Source: Collybiopsis luxurians FD-317 M1
Taxonomy: Eukaryota > Basidiomycota > Agaricomycetes > Agaricales > Omphalotaceae
Reading direction: 5' to 3'
Assembly: GCA_000827265.1 (NCBI GenBank)
Contig: KN834763.1
Span: 806,001 to 870,000, forward strand
DNA length: 64,000 bases
Under the pieces are notes generated by a model, which was not told the DNA's origin, did not search any database, and saw only the letters and a list, made by a program, of their open reading frames with translations. This document shows positions 1 through 12,890 of the stretch, one piece after another (the first letter of the stretch is position 1; each line of letters begins with the position of its first letter). The position numbers and the translations under genes are program-made.

Positions 1-2763
1 CGCTCTCTCCATTTCCACAGTCTATACTAGCCCTACTTGACTTCATTCCCTCCTGCATCCTGATATCATCAGGAGCAAATGGGAGAGCCTGAAGGGCGCG
101 CCGAACATGTTGCGTTGCAGCACTGGAAGTTAGGGTAGAGTTGGGATGTTGAGCATTCAGATAGACAAGTTGTTGAGATTTTGCGTGGCGAATAAGAGTT
201 GTCCAATCATTTCGGTCTTGCGCAGACGCTGGGAGAGTGTGAGGGTAAATACATGGGCAGCTTTGCGAATCAAAGGAACTAACCGGCGTACAACACAAAA
301 CTCCCCTCTGGACTCAATACCTCCCATCTCCATTTTATATCGTCATCGTTCCCATTGTCTCCACTTGAATCCTCCTCTTCGGTTCCTACGTTAGTATCTA
401 CAACTATTTCCAGATTGACCAACTCGATCCTGCCTTTGTATGACCACTGCTCCTCGTCAGATGCCCCATACCCAATCCCAGCAGACATCGGACTAGCTTT
501 TAAATTGGAACTGTTTTTTCGCCCCAGACCCCGGTTTTGGAAATGGAGATGCAATGCAGAATTCTTGTTGATGCGGGCAAAGTTAGACTTGTGCGTAGAG
601 CGGCGACTCGGACTCGGAGCAATTCTGTCAGACGGGAGAGCAGATTTGCTCTTGATAGGCATATCTGTCTTTTCATTTCTATCGTTTGAAGACAAGGCCG
701 AGGTAAGTGCAGATTTGGCTTGGAGAGCGGTCAGCTCCGCTTCGCTTTTGCTTCGAGTTCTGACCATCAGAGGTCGTTTGAGATGTTGGGGAACAGCGGA
801 GGCTGGGGGGTTGTTATCGTCACTGCCAGAAGTAGCTACTTCCTCTTCGACGATTGACGGCGTCGGCTGAGCTAGTGCAGTCGATTTTGGTCTCTCGGAG
901 TCAGTCGTGGCACCAGCGGAGTTTGCGTTTCCATTGGCAAACGAACTCCAGATAGCCCCCAGATCCCAATCAAAACTCCACTCTTTCTCCTTCTTCTCCA
1001 TTTCTTCGCTTGCAAGCCATACGAGACAATCTGAAAAAAGTAGAAATTCCCTCTCTCTTGGGCGCATATCGCCGCTCCTACCTTCCCCTCGCCGGATTCT
1101 GGCATCGGGATTTTCGATTTGGAGGAGAGGTCCTCGTTTTAAGAGTGTCCGACCAGGGGTGATGAACTGGAATTCGTCGAGAGGAAGATTGGGAGTTGAA
1201 CGCTGAAGAGCGAGGAGAGCAAGAGTTTGCGAGTGCGACGATATCGAAGTGTTGAGTGAGATTGTGACTGAAAAGGATTTAAATCGAATACTGGAATACA
1301 GAAGAGATGACACGCACTCTTCGACACCAGCCCATATACCTGAATCAGTTTTTCTCTTTCCCTCTCTTCTTCCTTGGTTGCTTCACGGTGCCATTTCCTC
1401 CTGTCCTTGTCCATCTTTTCTTTCATGTGCTCTACACCATCCTTTCCACCTTCGAGGGGCATTTGGGCTTCCCCAGGCGTGCATGAAAGTAAATCCCCCA
1501 ATAGCAACAGGTATCTCGGACACCTTTGCACTATTGTCAAGAGCCAATCTCTCAAGGTCAACTTTCCGCATCGCGGGTGCCGTTCTTGAGCAGCGACAAA
1601 ATCCGCAAAACGTTTCTCGTATTTAATTTCTGTGCCTTTAGCGGGTGAGGCTGTTGCGGAAGAGGGGGGATTTTGAGCCGCACGAGCAGCGGCAGCACGG
1701 GTTTGGGCTCGAGGCTGTTGACGGTAATAGTGGGAGGGTGTTAGGAGAGTGTTGAGAGCTGCAAGCGTCTGTGGGAAAGCAGTGATGAAGGGAGTGTATA
1801 AGGAAAGATAAGGAAAGTGGGCAAGGAGAACTGGGGATAGAGGAGGGGGATTAGATGGGAAGGTGGACTGTACATCGGAGACTTGTTCCTGCTGAGGGGT
1901 GACAGCGCTTGGAGGAGGTGTACGGCTTTCTTTCAGTTCGGTCCCTACGGGTGCAGGGGGAAAGAATAATCTCGTAAGCTCGCTGTAGATTGAATGATGG
2001 AGATTCCAGACATCGATAAAGTTGCTGAATACAGCGGTGAGCAGGGGCCGTTCAAGAATGGGCGTCGATGTTTCCAGTGAATTGAGGATGGGAAGCAAAA
2101 AGTGCTGCAAAGTAGAGTCGGAAAAACACGGCGGCACAGAAGGCAAAGCAATTACATACCTCATAGATCAGATCCAATCCATGAACATACGCCTTTTCGG
2201 TTTCGTAAAACTCCATAAGGACCTGTCTCCGCTTGACTAGCAGAGGGTCGTTGAGCGGCAAGGTAACAAGGTTCTGAGATCTTCTGCGCATGGGAGACAG
2301 CAAAGGAGGTTTTGAGCCGATTTGCATAGACATGGTAGTCTTCCGAGGGCCTTTTCGGGGAGTGCCAAGGGGGGCAGCTGAAGTGTGAATTTGGGATGTC
2401 ACATTGTTTCTTCCCATGGGACTGCTTTCTCTGCGTTCACGATCTGGGAAAGATTCAAAGCTGGCGACGCTGGATCTCTGGGGCTGGGTAGACTGGCGAC
2501 GAAGAGGGGAACTTGGGTGAAGAGCTTGAGGGGGTAAAGAGGGTAAAGAAATGCGACGAAAAGGAAGATATGGGAGGGGTGGAGGGGGGGGAAGCTGTGA
2601 ATCTGCGGAGTTTGTAGAGAGAGAGGATTGTAGAGAGTAAAGGGAAGTTCTGTCGCCGGGATTGGTGGAGGATGGAAAGGCGACGGTTGAGAGATTGTCT
2701 GCTGAATTTGAGCAGTTGGATGATGGTGGCAGCTGAACAAGAAAAGAAAAACTTACGAGACAT
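1..2763 (-). CDS. Rho guanine-nucleotide exchange factor (DH-PH), C-terminus outside window
   Basis: This is probably an activator of a Rho-family GTPase acting in cell polarity or wall growth. About 200 Ser/Pro-rich residues precede a DH domain, which begins at KRRQVLMEFYETEKAYVHGL and crosses an intron near 2114-2158. The DH domain goes on through ERHPRCGKLTLRDWLL and the conserved RCPRYLLLL. A second intron at 1268-1317 leads into LALLALQRSTPNLP and the PH domain (TLLKRGPLLQ, REFLLFSDCLVWL). The PH domain is interrupted by roughly 150 Ser-rich residues before its last strands and terminal helix (SAQDRNDWTTLIRHAK), reached after an intron near 230-283. The frame stays open to base 1, so the C-terminus is missing. 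The start is unresolved: the frame is open up to about 2783, but the first in-frame ATG is at 2417. A separate 5' exon is likely. The family is certain; the specific orthologue is not. Confidence 0.85.
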
Positions 2764-2979
2764 TTGGCCACAGACAATTGCAACGAATTTCAAGGTCAAG
2801 GTCAAAGCAACAACTCTGAATTACGTGATATACTTTGATACACCGCTACACTGCTACTACCTGCTATCAAACCTTTTCCATCCATGTTTCTCATATTCTA
2901 CCATACGCACTCGTCGCTTTTTAGGTCTATTATATCGCATCGTTAGTTTTCGCAACCTCATCAGTCTCAAGAATGTCAC

Positions 2980-4339
2980 CTACAAAACTCTCAGTCTCGG
3001 TTCAGCCAGCGCTCTTTGCTGCAAATTCAGAAACCGATCTTTGAATAGGTTTCCCTCCACCTTTTTCAAATTGTAAGAAAATATCTCTCTCTGCAAGGCA
3101 CGTAATCCTCACCTTTATCCCCCGTAAATTTTCGCTTAAATCTTCTCCCAGTTGCACGTCAACCAAACTCTCCGGTACTCGGTGCTTTCCAAATCTCCTT
3201 CCTCCAAGACCGCCCTTCAATTTTTCTCTCAATTGCTTTTTCCGCTCCAAAGCCATCTCCTGCGGCGTCGGTCGTACTCCCATCCTTCGTGATCGCTTTG
3301 CGCTCATTTCACTTAGATACGACAACTGTCGCCGTTTAGCCGCTCGTTCTGCTAAAAGGCGCTTTGCCGCCAAAGCTTTCGCCGCTTTCCGTCGTTCGGC
3401 TTTCGTCTTGCGCTGACTAACTTTTTTGGCAATGGCTTCCGTCCCGTCTTCCGTCTCTTCATTGACCGGAACGTCAAGAGACATTCCTTGCGCACCGACG
3501 CTTGGCTCTGTGGACGCGACAGCATCTTTCACTGCCTGTCCCACATCCTTCCACCGATCATCTCCACGTAATCGAGTTTCCTCTTGACGATAGGCAGAAT
3601 GAACCAGTTCGGAATGAGCTTGAACAGGCGGGTTGTAAGATGTGCCAGCGTGCGGCAAAGGTACTGCGGGTAGGGAAATAAACGTTCGGGGGTGGGTGGA
3701 TATATGTGATGTCGAGGGTGGAGCGTGTGAAGGAGAGAGATTTGCAATCGGAAGAGGAATGACTTCCGACTCGGATTTTGGCGATGAGGCCCAGGGATCA
3801 TAATGACCGGATGATTTGACTGCTTCTGAAACGCCTGCATAAACTAATGAATATCTCGATACCCCACATTGATTAATACAAACCGACCGGCAGAAGCCCA
3901 TTCATCGTGCTGTTCCACGATAGCACCAAAAGGACCTTTTCGTGGTCGTTTGGCGACTCTAAGCAGATGTTCTTTTTCTTGCCTGGATAGGTGGTTTTTG
4001 CGAGAGAATACAGCGGGAACAGCGCTGCGCTCCGAGAGTATTTTCAAAGACGTCAGTTGTACTGGTTTGGATTTTGAAAGTACTGAACGCACTGAAAAGC
4101 GAAAAATCGATACAAGTTGGCATTCTAGAAATGAGATACATACAATTTTCGTCCCCTTCTGTATCAATCTCGAACAAGGCCGAGTTGGGCTTTTCGCTGA
4201 GAGCACCGCCGAATAATCTCTCCTCCTCTCTCCTTCCTTCTAATCCGTCCTCAACATCTTTCAAATCCACATTCTTCCGCCAGCTCTTTTTTCCTTTCCT
4301 GCTCGGTTGCTGCGACTTTTTCGTTGGCTCTGAAGGCAT
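2980..4339 (-). CDS. NOP53: Ribosome biogenesis protein NOP53 (GLTSCR2/PICT1 family)
   Basis: This is a nucleolar 60S assembly factor which, in yeast, recruits the Mtr4-exosome for 5.8S 3'-end maturation. The N-terminus has the family signature SRKGKKSWRKNVDLKDVEDG. The middle carries KNHLSRQEKEHLLRVAKRPRKG, then a Lys/Arg/Ala-rich helix. The C-terminus reads GKHRVPESLVDVQLGEDLSE, then NLRGIK, joined across an intron (3061-3112) to VEGNLFKDRFLNLQQRALAE and a TAG at 2980. Two further introns keep frame near 4085-4140 and 3840-3890. The start is the ATG at 4339 (MPSEPTKKSQQPSRKG). A CGTAAG donor and a poly-T tract just upstream suggest a 5'UTR intron. It is divergent from TFIIB with about 244 bp between the starts. 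Confidence 0.9.
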
Positions 4340-4583
4340 GGATTCAAGGAAAGAAAAAAAAAAAAAAAAACTTACGGGTGAGCAATTGATTCACGTGCTT
4401 TTCAGCTTACCAACGGCGGTTCCGAGAATGGATGGGTCACAGCTTCCTTGACTGGAAACCACCACCATTGTCTGCCTGTAGACTCTTTTGTGGTATGTTA
4501 TAGCACCTATTTTACAGTACTTTTCCACCAATGCTACAACTTTTACTAAATCTCCACCCAAAATCAGTTTTTATTATTGACTT

Positions 4584-5689
4584 ATGGCGTATTCTCAACC
4601 CTTTCCCCTTGCCCAACCCCCAACAAAAGCCACCCAGCAAACATTTGCACCAGATTTGGCCGTTCGTCTCATTTGCCCAGAATGTCGGGATCCAAATCCA
4701 AATATCGTCGAAGAATTCAGTTCAGGAGATTTGGTCTGTGGCACTTGTGGGTTAGTGCTTGGGGATAGGGTTGTTGATACGCGTAGCGAATGGAGGGTAA
4801 GTTTAGGCTCCTTTCCCATCTTTAACCTTGCTTCGACAGCCTTTTGTCTGTATAGACATTCGCCAATGATGAAGGAGATGACCCTTCGCGTGTCGGTGCT
4901 GCCTCTGACCCACTCATGGAAGGTATCGAACAACTCGATACCGTCATCTCTTTTCAAGATGGAGGCTCAGGCCTTGCCCGTGAGCTTCAGCGAGCTGCCT
5001 CCCGTTCTCAGTCTTCTCGCGCTGAACGCAACCTTTTGACCGCTTTCCGCGACATCTCCTCGTGGTGCGACCAGTTTTCTCTCCCTAAAACTATCGCGGA
5101 TATCGCAAAGCAATTATACAAACGTTCAGACGAAGAGAAGCTCTTACGAGGAAAACAGCCTGATGCAGTTATTGCTGCTTGCATATTCATCGCCTGTCGA
5201 CAAGCTCACGTTCCACGAACATTCCGCGAAATATGCAACCTGACTCACGTCACGAAAAAGACCCTAGGTCAGTGTTACAAGGCCCTTGAACAGGCCTTCA
5301 ATCTTACACCCGGCGCCTCTGCGACTCACGCTTCTCTGGCACCCTCGACGGGTCCAGAGAGTCTTGTCGTGCGCTACTGCAATCACCTCGATCTTCCTCC
5401 CAAAATCCAGTCTTACTGTGCCGACATCATTGTCGCTGCACGTGAGCACGGCATTGCTGACGGACGAAGCCCGGTCTCGATTGCTGGAGGCGCGATCTAC
5501 TTCACTTGTTGCTTGTTCAAAACACCAAAGACATTGAAGGATATTGGCGATGTTGCTGGAGTCAGTGAAGGTACTATTCGGCTGGTGTATAGGCTGTATT
5601 ATGCAGATAAGGAAAAACTAGTGAAGCAAAAGTGGCTTGACGAGAAAAAGTGTTCGTTGGACAACCTCAAGGACGAAAGTTCTCGGTGA
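4584..5689 (+). CDS. SUA7: Transcription initiation factor TFIIB
   Basis: TFIIB bridges TBP/promoter DNA and RNA polymerase II in the nucleus. One intron (4797-4855) joins SEWR to [14 protein letters not shown], giving 348 residues, the usual length. The N-terminal zinc ribbon is visible as CPEC (residue ~33) and CGTC (~55), followed by the B-reader/B-finger segment DTRSEWRTFANDE. Two cyclin-like repeats follow: the first around [20 protein letters not shown] through [17 protein letters not shown], the second around [20 protein letters not shown] through SIAGGAIYF and [14 protein letters not shown]. The start ATG gives a short N-tail before the ribbon, as in fungal homologues. It is convergent with the formin gene, with 239 bp between stop codons. 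Confidence 0.96.
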
Positions 5690-5928
5690 TTGGACTGCAT
5701 TCCCTTTCTCATACTTTACTTACCTCCGGCTGTTAACTTATACATGTACGTCCTTGCGGTATAGTCATTACATAATGTCAATGGTTGCGTTGACGATTCA
5801 TGCGTATCGATATTCGAGAAATTACAGTGTACATCATCAAACTGTCTAGTAAATGCGTGACGAGAGCAATGCGATACAGATACAGATAAAATAGATCCAA
5901 TGCAAGTGAGAACGAGTCCAGAGTCTGA

Positions 5929-8900
5929 TCATGAATCCACTTCGCTACCCAAGTCCAGCTCAAGCTCCGTCGAAAGTGGACTCTTCGGCTCCAACGCGCC
6001 CTCAGAAGCTGCCTCCATCCGTCGCCTCGTCCTACGCCGCGACGATGGTTTCGTCGACACGGTGGGGGAAGGTGTAGGTGCGACAAATCCGTTTGACTGC
6101 AGCTGAGCCAACATGTCACGTGCAATATCAACTGTGTCGCCCGTAGCGCCATCGTCCAGTTGAAGGGTCAGCGGAACCACTGGTTGCATCTCCCCGGCAC
6201 CACCCCTAGTTCTGCGCGGCTTTCGGTTTACACCTTCACCATTCCGCAACTTCTCCAGCAAATTATCAAGAACATCGTTCCTCTCATTCTTTTCAGCTGC
6301 GGCCTTTTCACGACTCTCCTTCATCGCCTGTGCAGCTTGTTTGCGTTTCTCCAACGCCAATCGCTCCTCCGCGAACGTCTGATTGTCTGATTTGCATTTC
6401 TACATTTGCAAAATGTTAAAACCTCTCTGAATGACAGGCCCAAAAACAAACCTTGTACGAAGTTACAAAAGTCTTGAAGATGCCATAGAATTCCGAGGAC
6501 GTCATGTTCTTGTCTTCTTCTCCATAGTATTTAACCACTTCAGTGAACACGGCATCGGCAGAACTGACGTCGTCACCCAAATCTTCGACTTGAGCAGTGG
6601 CTTTCTTGACAAATGACCACATTTGTTTGCCGTATTGGTCATTCTGATCGATATCGGCGAAATGGTCTTTAAGCTCGTTCCGAATCTGTTTGAGTCCATC
6701 ACGTAAATCAATATGCCCTTTCCGTAACTCTTGCAGGTTCACTGCAAAAAATATTTCAGACAGATGTCTAGAAACGAAGGATTGAAGAACGAGTCACCTC
6801 GATAGGCCTCAGCTGGTTTCGCGAGTTCCTCTAGGAAGTCTTCCATGGCTGGGAAGTGCTTTATGACTGTGCGCTCCAAGAAATGCAACAAAGTTGTGTT
6901 GTTGACAGATTTTGTGTCGACAAGCTAATTCAAGAGAAATGAGGGACAGCTGGCTGCACAACGTTCAGAGAGGATTACCTTATTGACACTACTGACGCGG
7001 AAACCAAAGGCGCCACCTTTAATACCACTTCCGTTCATGTAATTACCGACGAGAAGAATGAGCTAGCAGAGCAATCAATTTGAAGAGCGATAAGTGATAG
7101 TCCATGAACCTTAGCTCACATTAAGTAATTCCTTGAACGCTTTAGCATTTAATAGCGCATTGCCAGCCTCTGTCAGTTTTTGCGCGCCCTAAAAAGCTGT
7201 CAAGATGAGTTGAAGTGATGTTTGGGAAATCTCACGTCATCCAGTAGAGACCATCGCTCTTCAAATGCACATTTGTAGAGCATACCCTCTATTCGTGGGG
7301 CCAGTCGGTCGATTTGGATCAGCTTTACCATGAGTCGGTCAGCTGGGTGAAGCTCAGCGAGCTCTTTAGGATCCGCATTGCGATACACGTTGAGCTTGCC
7401 CACCTAAAAACAGACGTCCAAGAATTTGCATCGAGGGGCTAAAAAAGACCGACCTGTTCGGGTGAAGGCAAAACACGTTTCAATTCACTTAGAAACACTT
7501 GCGAACACAATTCTTGATCAAAGTGTTGGATCTTGCGCGCGATTTCTTCAGGCTCGAGTTTTTTGACGCCTTGTATAAGAATTTCTGGGAGGAACATAAT
7601 TTAGCAAATGCAGCTGGACAGAATAGAAATAAACTTGCCAACGCGTTTCTTGGTTTCAGTGTCCAGAACGCTCTTAAGCTCAGCTCGTTTTTGACGTGCT
7701 GATTCAGAAGTCAGAGACAAGGATTGAAGTGTAGTATGCAACTTGCCCATTAAATTAATCACGAGTTGCTTGGCCTTAAAGTCCTCCTCCATCTCCATCC
7801 ACACACCATCGTCCTTTAATTTCTGGATTATTTCAGTCTCTTTGGAGGGCTGTTCATCGTTCCAAACGGTCTTGGCGACCTGCTGCTGAGGGAGCTTGTC
7901 CCACTGCAGCTGTTTCATCTTTATATTAGGGGTAATTGGCAAATCTTTACGAGCAGATAGAGGGTTAACACCCAATAACATCGAAGTACGTGCAGAGTTT
8001 GGCGAAGATCCTGCGCTCAAGTTGGATCGAGCTGAGCCAGGCAATGGAGGAGGAGGAGGGGGAGCCGGGGAGCTTGCAAGGGAAGAACCATTCGACGAAG
8101 GTGCGCTCCCGGGGAAGCCCTTGAAGCCAACAGGAGGTGGTGGAGGCGGTGGCGGAGGAGCGGGGAAGCCGCCGGAGCCTGGAGGTGGCGGGGGCGGAGG
8201 CGGCGGTGGCGGAGGTGGCGGAGGTGGTGGAGGCGCAGCCGTATCTGTGCCTGTGCCCGTGACTGGAGTAGAAGTTCTATCGGCGGATAGGCTCTGGTTT
8301 CTAGCAAGAATATGTTTGTTGAGTTGTTCGGCCAAGGATCCAGGAGCAGGGTTTCGTGAGGGAGAGCTGTCAGAACTCAGAGAAGTAGGTATTGTATCAT
8401 TTGTTGATCGTTTGGTTGAATCGTCATCTGTTGAGTCATCGGTTCGGGTATATGTAAGGGAAGATCCTCCAGTATTATCGAAATCTTCCAAGTGATCGTA
8501 ACGTCCTGTTAGCTTATCACTCGTCTTCGACGCGCCAGGTCGTGGAGATCCTCGGATACTGCGGGAAGTCGGCAAGGTAGGCGAATTCTATGGAAGTTTA
8601 GAACAGCTGAGCCACAGTAATAACAGCGTCACTTACTAGTGATACACCGGCATTCAGTTGCTGCTGGATTTGTTCTTCGGCATGAGCATCTTCAGCATCC
8701 ATGAACTGCGAAGCGCGAGTCGGTTCAGCGGTTTTAGTACCCTTTTTAGACAACGATTTCTTGTTGGAAGCCACCCTGGAGCGTCTTAATGATGACTTTC
8801 TCGGTGTAGCCTCCATATCATCTTCTTCAGAATCTCCTTCTTCGCCATCTTTCTTTTTCCGACGACCAAACGCATCCTTTCCCTCCAGTTTGTTGATCGT

Positions 8901-11385
8901 CTGGGTTCGCTGAAATTGTTTCTCCAAAGTTTGTACGAGAGTCTTCCTATCCATGGCCCCCGGATTATCAAGAATGGTGAGGACGCCCCTTCCAGCTTCC
9001 TTAAGCATTCTGAAGAGCTCGATGATCTGGTTTTCTAGCTGGTCGATCTGGTCTTCATATTGCACCCTTTGGGACTCCACCTGGCCTTGTAGTCTGGTAA
9101 TAGTATCTCGAGACAGAGTCAGCTTTTGTTCCAAACGCAACATCTCTTCTTTAAGTCTCCCGACCATCCCCTCCTGGCCCTCCGATATCTCGTCAAGTAA
9201 CGCATCATTCTCCAACTTGAGCCTAAGAGCTTCAGACCGAGATTTTTGTAGCTCATCCTCTACCTCCTGTAAACGCCCCGTCTCATTGAACTGAGCAATG
9301 ATACGTTCTACCGAATGTCCGAAGCGTTGTTCCGCGCCGGCTAACTTTTTGTCCATCACGATGTCTGTGACCATCGAGTCTATGAGCTGGTAATAATGCA
9401 CCATGGGCTGACCTTCCTCCCTGATGAGCAACAAATGCTGCATCATGGAGAGAAAGTGATCCCTCGCCTTTGAGTTCTCGACTTTGGCATAGATGGCACT
9501 GTAAACATCTCCAGGATTATTCAGATCTTTGAGGATTTGCTGATCTAGTCGTTCTCGGAGCTGGCGCTCGTCTTCGTCGAGCAGTTCTTGAAGCTGGCGA
9601 AGCTGCGTATCAATGTTGGAAACATTAAACTGCTGGCAAAGCGCAACGATGCGTTGCAGGCCAGCTCCTTCCATTTGAGAGCGGTGATGCAGCCGAAGAT
9701 CGAGATCATCGATGAAATCCAGCAAACCGACAACAAGAAGGAGGTTAGAAAGCTGCGAAGATGAAAGACAAATAAGTTAAAAAAAAAGATAACAAAGGTG
9801 AACACACGGACCGCATATTCGTTCAAGCTAGTATCAATTCCTCCCGACTTTTTGACATCTTCGCTAGCGCCGACTAGACTGCCCATCTTGCCTCGACCGG
9901 ACAGTGTTTGCTCGAACGATTTGAACCAGAAATCGTATGGGCCGCCATTTTCGTTATTGGAAGAGCTAAGAACCTCGAGAGCAGACACAACGAGGGGTTG
10001 CACTTTGCCGTCATCCCAGTATGTCAGAAAGGCCAATAGTTCCAGAAGAAGTTTTCGTGTAGGAATGTGAGGACTATTCAAGGAAGATGCGACTTGAGTC
10101 ACTATTTGATGGTGGGTCAGTGCTTCACTCGTAGCAGACTAAAAGTATTGTGAGTTTAAGCCAGTTGGAGGATGGGTGACAGAGCGCACCGGATTGTTGA
10201 GAATCTGTTTTAAGCATTTGGCAACCTCATACTCTAACTGAATATCATGTTCACGCCTGTAGCAGTGCCATTAGAATAGGAGGATAAATCAATTTTTGGG
10301 TTGTTACACACCTCGATGAACCTTTCCGACTGAGATGATTCAGTGTCTGGGCCAATACCGACGTCCCCTGTATCGCTACAAAGTGGCGGAACCAGCTACG
10401 CGAGTGCTAAGCCAAAGGTACAAACAATGGATAATACAACATACCTTACTTCCTTACTCCTCAGAGAGACTAGCAGACTACTCGCTTGCTTCGGAGTGAT
10501 AGTTTTGTCCAAAAATTTCTTCACATACCACTCAGGCGTCTCGAGTAGTACTGCTGCAGGCTGCCCAGATTCATTCTGCCTTCTCGTCTGCTCATCCCTC
10601 GCCTTCTCTTCCTTCCACCGTATCTGCCAATCACTTTTGACCAGGTTCCACTTTTGCTCTATGGGAAGTTCCATACCGTCCAGACCACGAGTAATCTTCA
10701 CTTGTTCAAATAACGCCTCTATTTCTCCATCTGTCGGCCGAGGGAAGTCAAACTCTTCCGGATTGTGACTTCGGTGAGGATGATAAAGATGGGAAAGGTG
10801 GGATTGGACGGATCCAAAGTCGGACGCAGCGAGAGAATGGGCATATTTCGATAACCGATTTCCTTCTGAACGTGTTGTCATTGTTGAAGTCGGTCTAATG
10901 GTTGAAGATGAAGGTTGGGAGCTGGGGATTTGACCGAAATCTGACATGTTTGGGCTTCGAGAAGAGTGAACAGAGGATGTCGAAGAGGCCTCGCTGCGAC
11001 GAGCACGGGCTGTCTGAGGATCTCGGGGATTTCTGAGCTGGGAATTGTCGCTGTAGGCGGTCGACGAATCAGACCAGGAAACGGTGGTACTAGGAGATGC
11101 TGGACGATGATTGGCATGGAATTCGTATGCCTTCTCCCGCTCGGCTTTACTTCGCTGCATGGCAAATTTGTTGAGTTCGGTGCCATCAGAGGTCAATGTT
11201 GGATTTGTTATAGGAGCAGATATGTAGCTGGTGGTTTTTCCTTGCGAGACGGTGCCAACCGGTAAGGGAGAACGGGGAGAAGGTAGTTTGTCATATGGAA
11301 CCGAGGTACTTTCGTTGAGTTCTGTGATGCCAGATATACTCGATTGCCGCGTTTTGGCTCGCTTTCGACCAAAAAGACTATCCAT
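5929..11385 (-). CDS. BNI1: Formin (BNI1/SepA/Cdc12 type)
   Basis: This is a Rho-activated actin nucleator and elongator at hyphal tips and septa. Domain order is complete. A Ser-rich N-terminus (MDSLFGRKRAKTRQSSISG) leads into a GTPase-binding region (DFPRPTDGEIEALFEQVKIT). The armadillo-like FH3 region follows (SWFRHFVAIQGTSVLAQTLN, PTRKLLLELLAFLTYWDDG), then a dimerisation/coiled-coil segment (about 8980-9300). FH1 lies at roughly 8040-8240 with poly-proline runs of up to about 18. FH2 starts at ITPNIKMKQLQWDKLP and includes DPKELAELHPADRLMVKLIQ. FH2 ends near 6430, followed by a basic tail (RRRTRRRMEAASEG) consistent with a DAD. Roughly a dozen short introns split the gene, including one after SLRSKEV. 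The predicted protein is about 1,600 residues. It is transcribed in the same direction as the RhoGEF on the far side of TFIIB/NOP53. Confidence 0.95.
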
Positions 11386-11489
11386 CCAGTGCCCGACACG
11401 TCGATAACCGGCTCAGATTCTTAGTCTAATGTGGTTCAGAGGGAGTTCATAAGTCGTGAGAAATTTCATCACATTCCACGGTTACAAGC

Positions 11490-12890
11490 TCAAGCTCCAT
11501 TAAATGCATGTACAGGTACTTCAGCAGGTCCACTTCCTTCTCCTCCAGCACTATTTCCCCTCGAAAAAGCGTCTGAAGCTTTATAACCCCGGGCCCAACC
11601 TCCTTCACGTGTGAATGGTAGATCTCCTGTGGCAACCTGATACGTGAAGAATGGATACTGCACTCCAGCCGGAAGAACTGGCTGTCGATGAAATAGCGAC
11701 GTCGTACGAGGTAGTAGGATATGATTAAATCTAGTTTTCAGAGTTAGTACATTATTTTTTTTTTCATTGATGAAAACGAATCTACCTAAAGTCGAATATT
11801 GAAGCAAACGTTTGCCGGAATGCAACTAAAGCAGTCGAAGTCCCAATGACAGCTCCAGCCAGTACATCATACCAGTTGTGAACTACGAGACATCAATCAA
11901 TCCAATTTGTCAACATACGACGTAGGTTACTTACATTCATCGATTGTCAAGGCACCCGAAATCAATGTCGCCCCAAGCAAGGGACAAAACATCAATATCA
12001 TTTTCCAGTACGCTGGATTGTGCGCGCTCATGACTTTCAGTTGCGCATTGAAGTAAAGTGCGAGATAGAAAAGACCAGCCCAGGCAGCTGTAGAATGGCC
12101 TGATGGAAACTTTGGTGGACACCAGAATGAGTACGTCAAAGCACATAAGTAAGAGAACATAAACCCGTACAGATTCGAGAGAGTCGTCAATGTCATCAAT
12201 GTTTCCAGTGCAAACGGAACGATCATACATCAAGGAAGCAAACCCGATTCCAGACGGAGCAGAGTTTGCTGGAACGTTAGGTTTGCAGACATCGTAAAAG
12301 TGAGGGCGAAGTCCACCAATCAACCATTTTAAAAAGACCTTTCAACATCAGAAATGTGAGAATACCGAGTTGCAAAGGAATTTCTGAATGCGTACTTGGA
12401 AAACTGCGGCGGTAATTAGACTTTTCAAAAGGCCCATCGTGGTCGACAACCAATCATCCAAGCTTCGCCTTCTGATTTGAAACAAGGTAAAAAAGAAGAA
12501 AGGCGCGAAAAAAGCGATTAAAGCTGCAGCCCAAATGGGTACAATTTCCTGTCGCAAAGTCAGCTGAGATGGACCGGAGGGTAGACCAGAGACAACCTTT
12601 CGAAGAGGATATGCAAATTGCGGGTATACCACTTCCCCGTTCTGGAAGTATAAAGGAAAACTTCGACTGGGCGCTGGAGGAGCTTCATAGATACCCAAAC
12701 CAAGCGCTCCCATTAGCCTACGATGATCAGAAAATCAGCCACAGAACGCAAGGCAGAGCGCTCTAGTATTATTGACGCACGCCATTGTAATCAGATCCAC
12801 GCCATGAAGTCGTAACCAGACTCCAAAGAGAAACGGACGTCTGGTCATGTCCGGGGATTTATTGCCGTTGCTGTTGGGGAACCGAGACAT
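11490..12890 (-). CDS. PAP2-family lipid phosphatase (DPP1/LPP1-like)
   Basis: This is a membrane phosphatase likely to act on diacylglycerol pyrophosphate, phosphatidate or related lipids. The start is ATG 12890 (MSRFPNSNGNKSPD). An intron then leads into LMGALGLGIYEAPPAPSRSF. Hydrophobic segments include EIVPIWAAALIAFFAPFFFF and the one before the first signature, FLKWLIGGLRPHFYDVCKPN (KX6RP-like). The second signature is FPSGHSTAAWAGLFYLALYF (PSGH). The third is GALTIDE joined by splicing to HNWYDVLAGAVIGTSTALVA (SRX5HX3D-like; the His and Asp are visible). At least five short introns are present. The intron at 12549-12596 is 48 nt, in frame and free of stops. The C-terminal tail is Gly-rich and cytosolic. 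The substrate cannot be told from sequence. Confidence 0.9.

Noticed and set aside
2739..2762. 24-nt intron at the RhoGEF 5' end (GTAAGT...TTCAG)
   Set aside because: Too short for splicing and it would not connect the ATG at 2763 to the DH frame.
7896..8495. Gly-rich open frame on the plus strand
   Set aside because: It is the antisense shadow of the formin FH1 poly-proline codons (CCN read as NGG).
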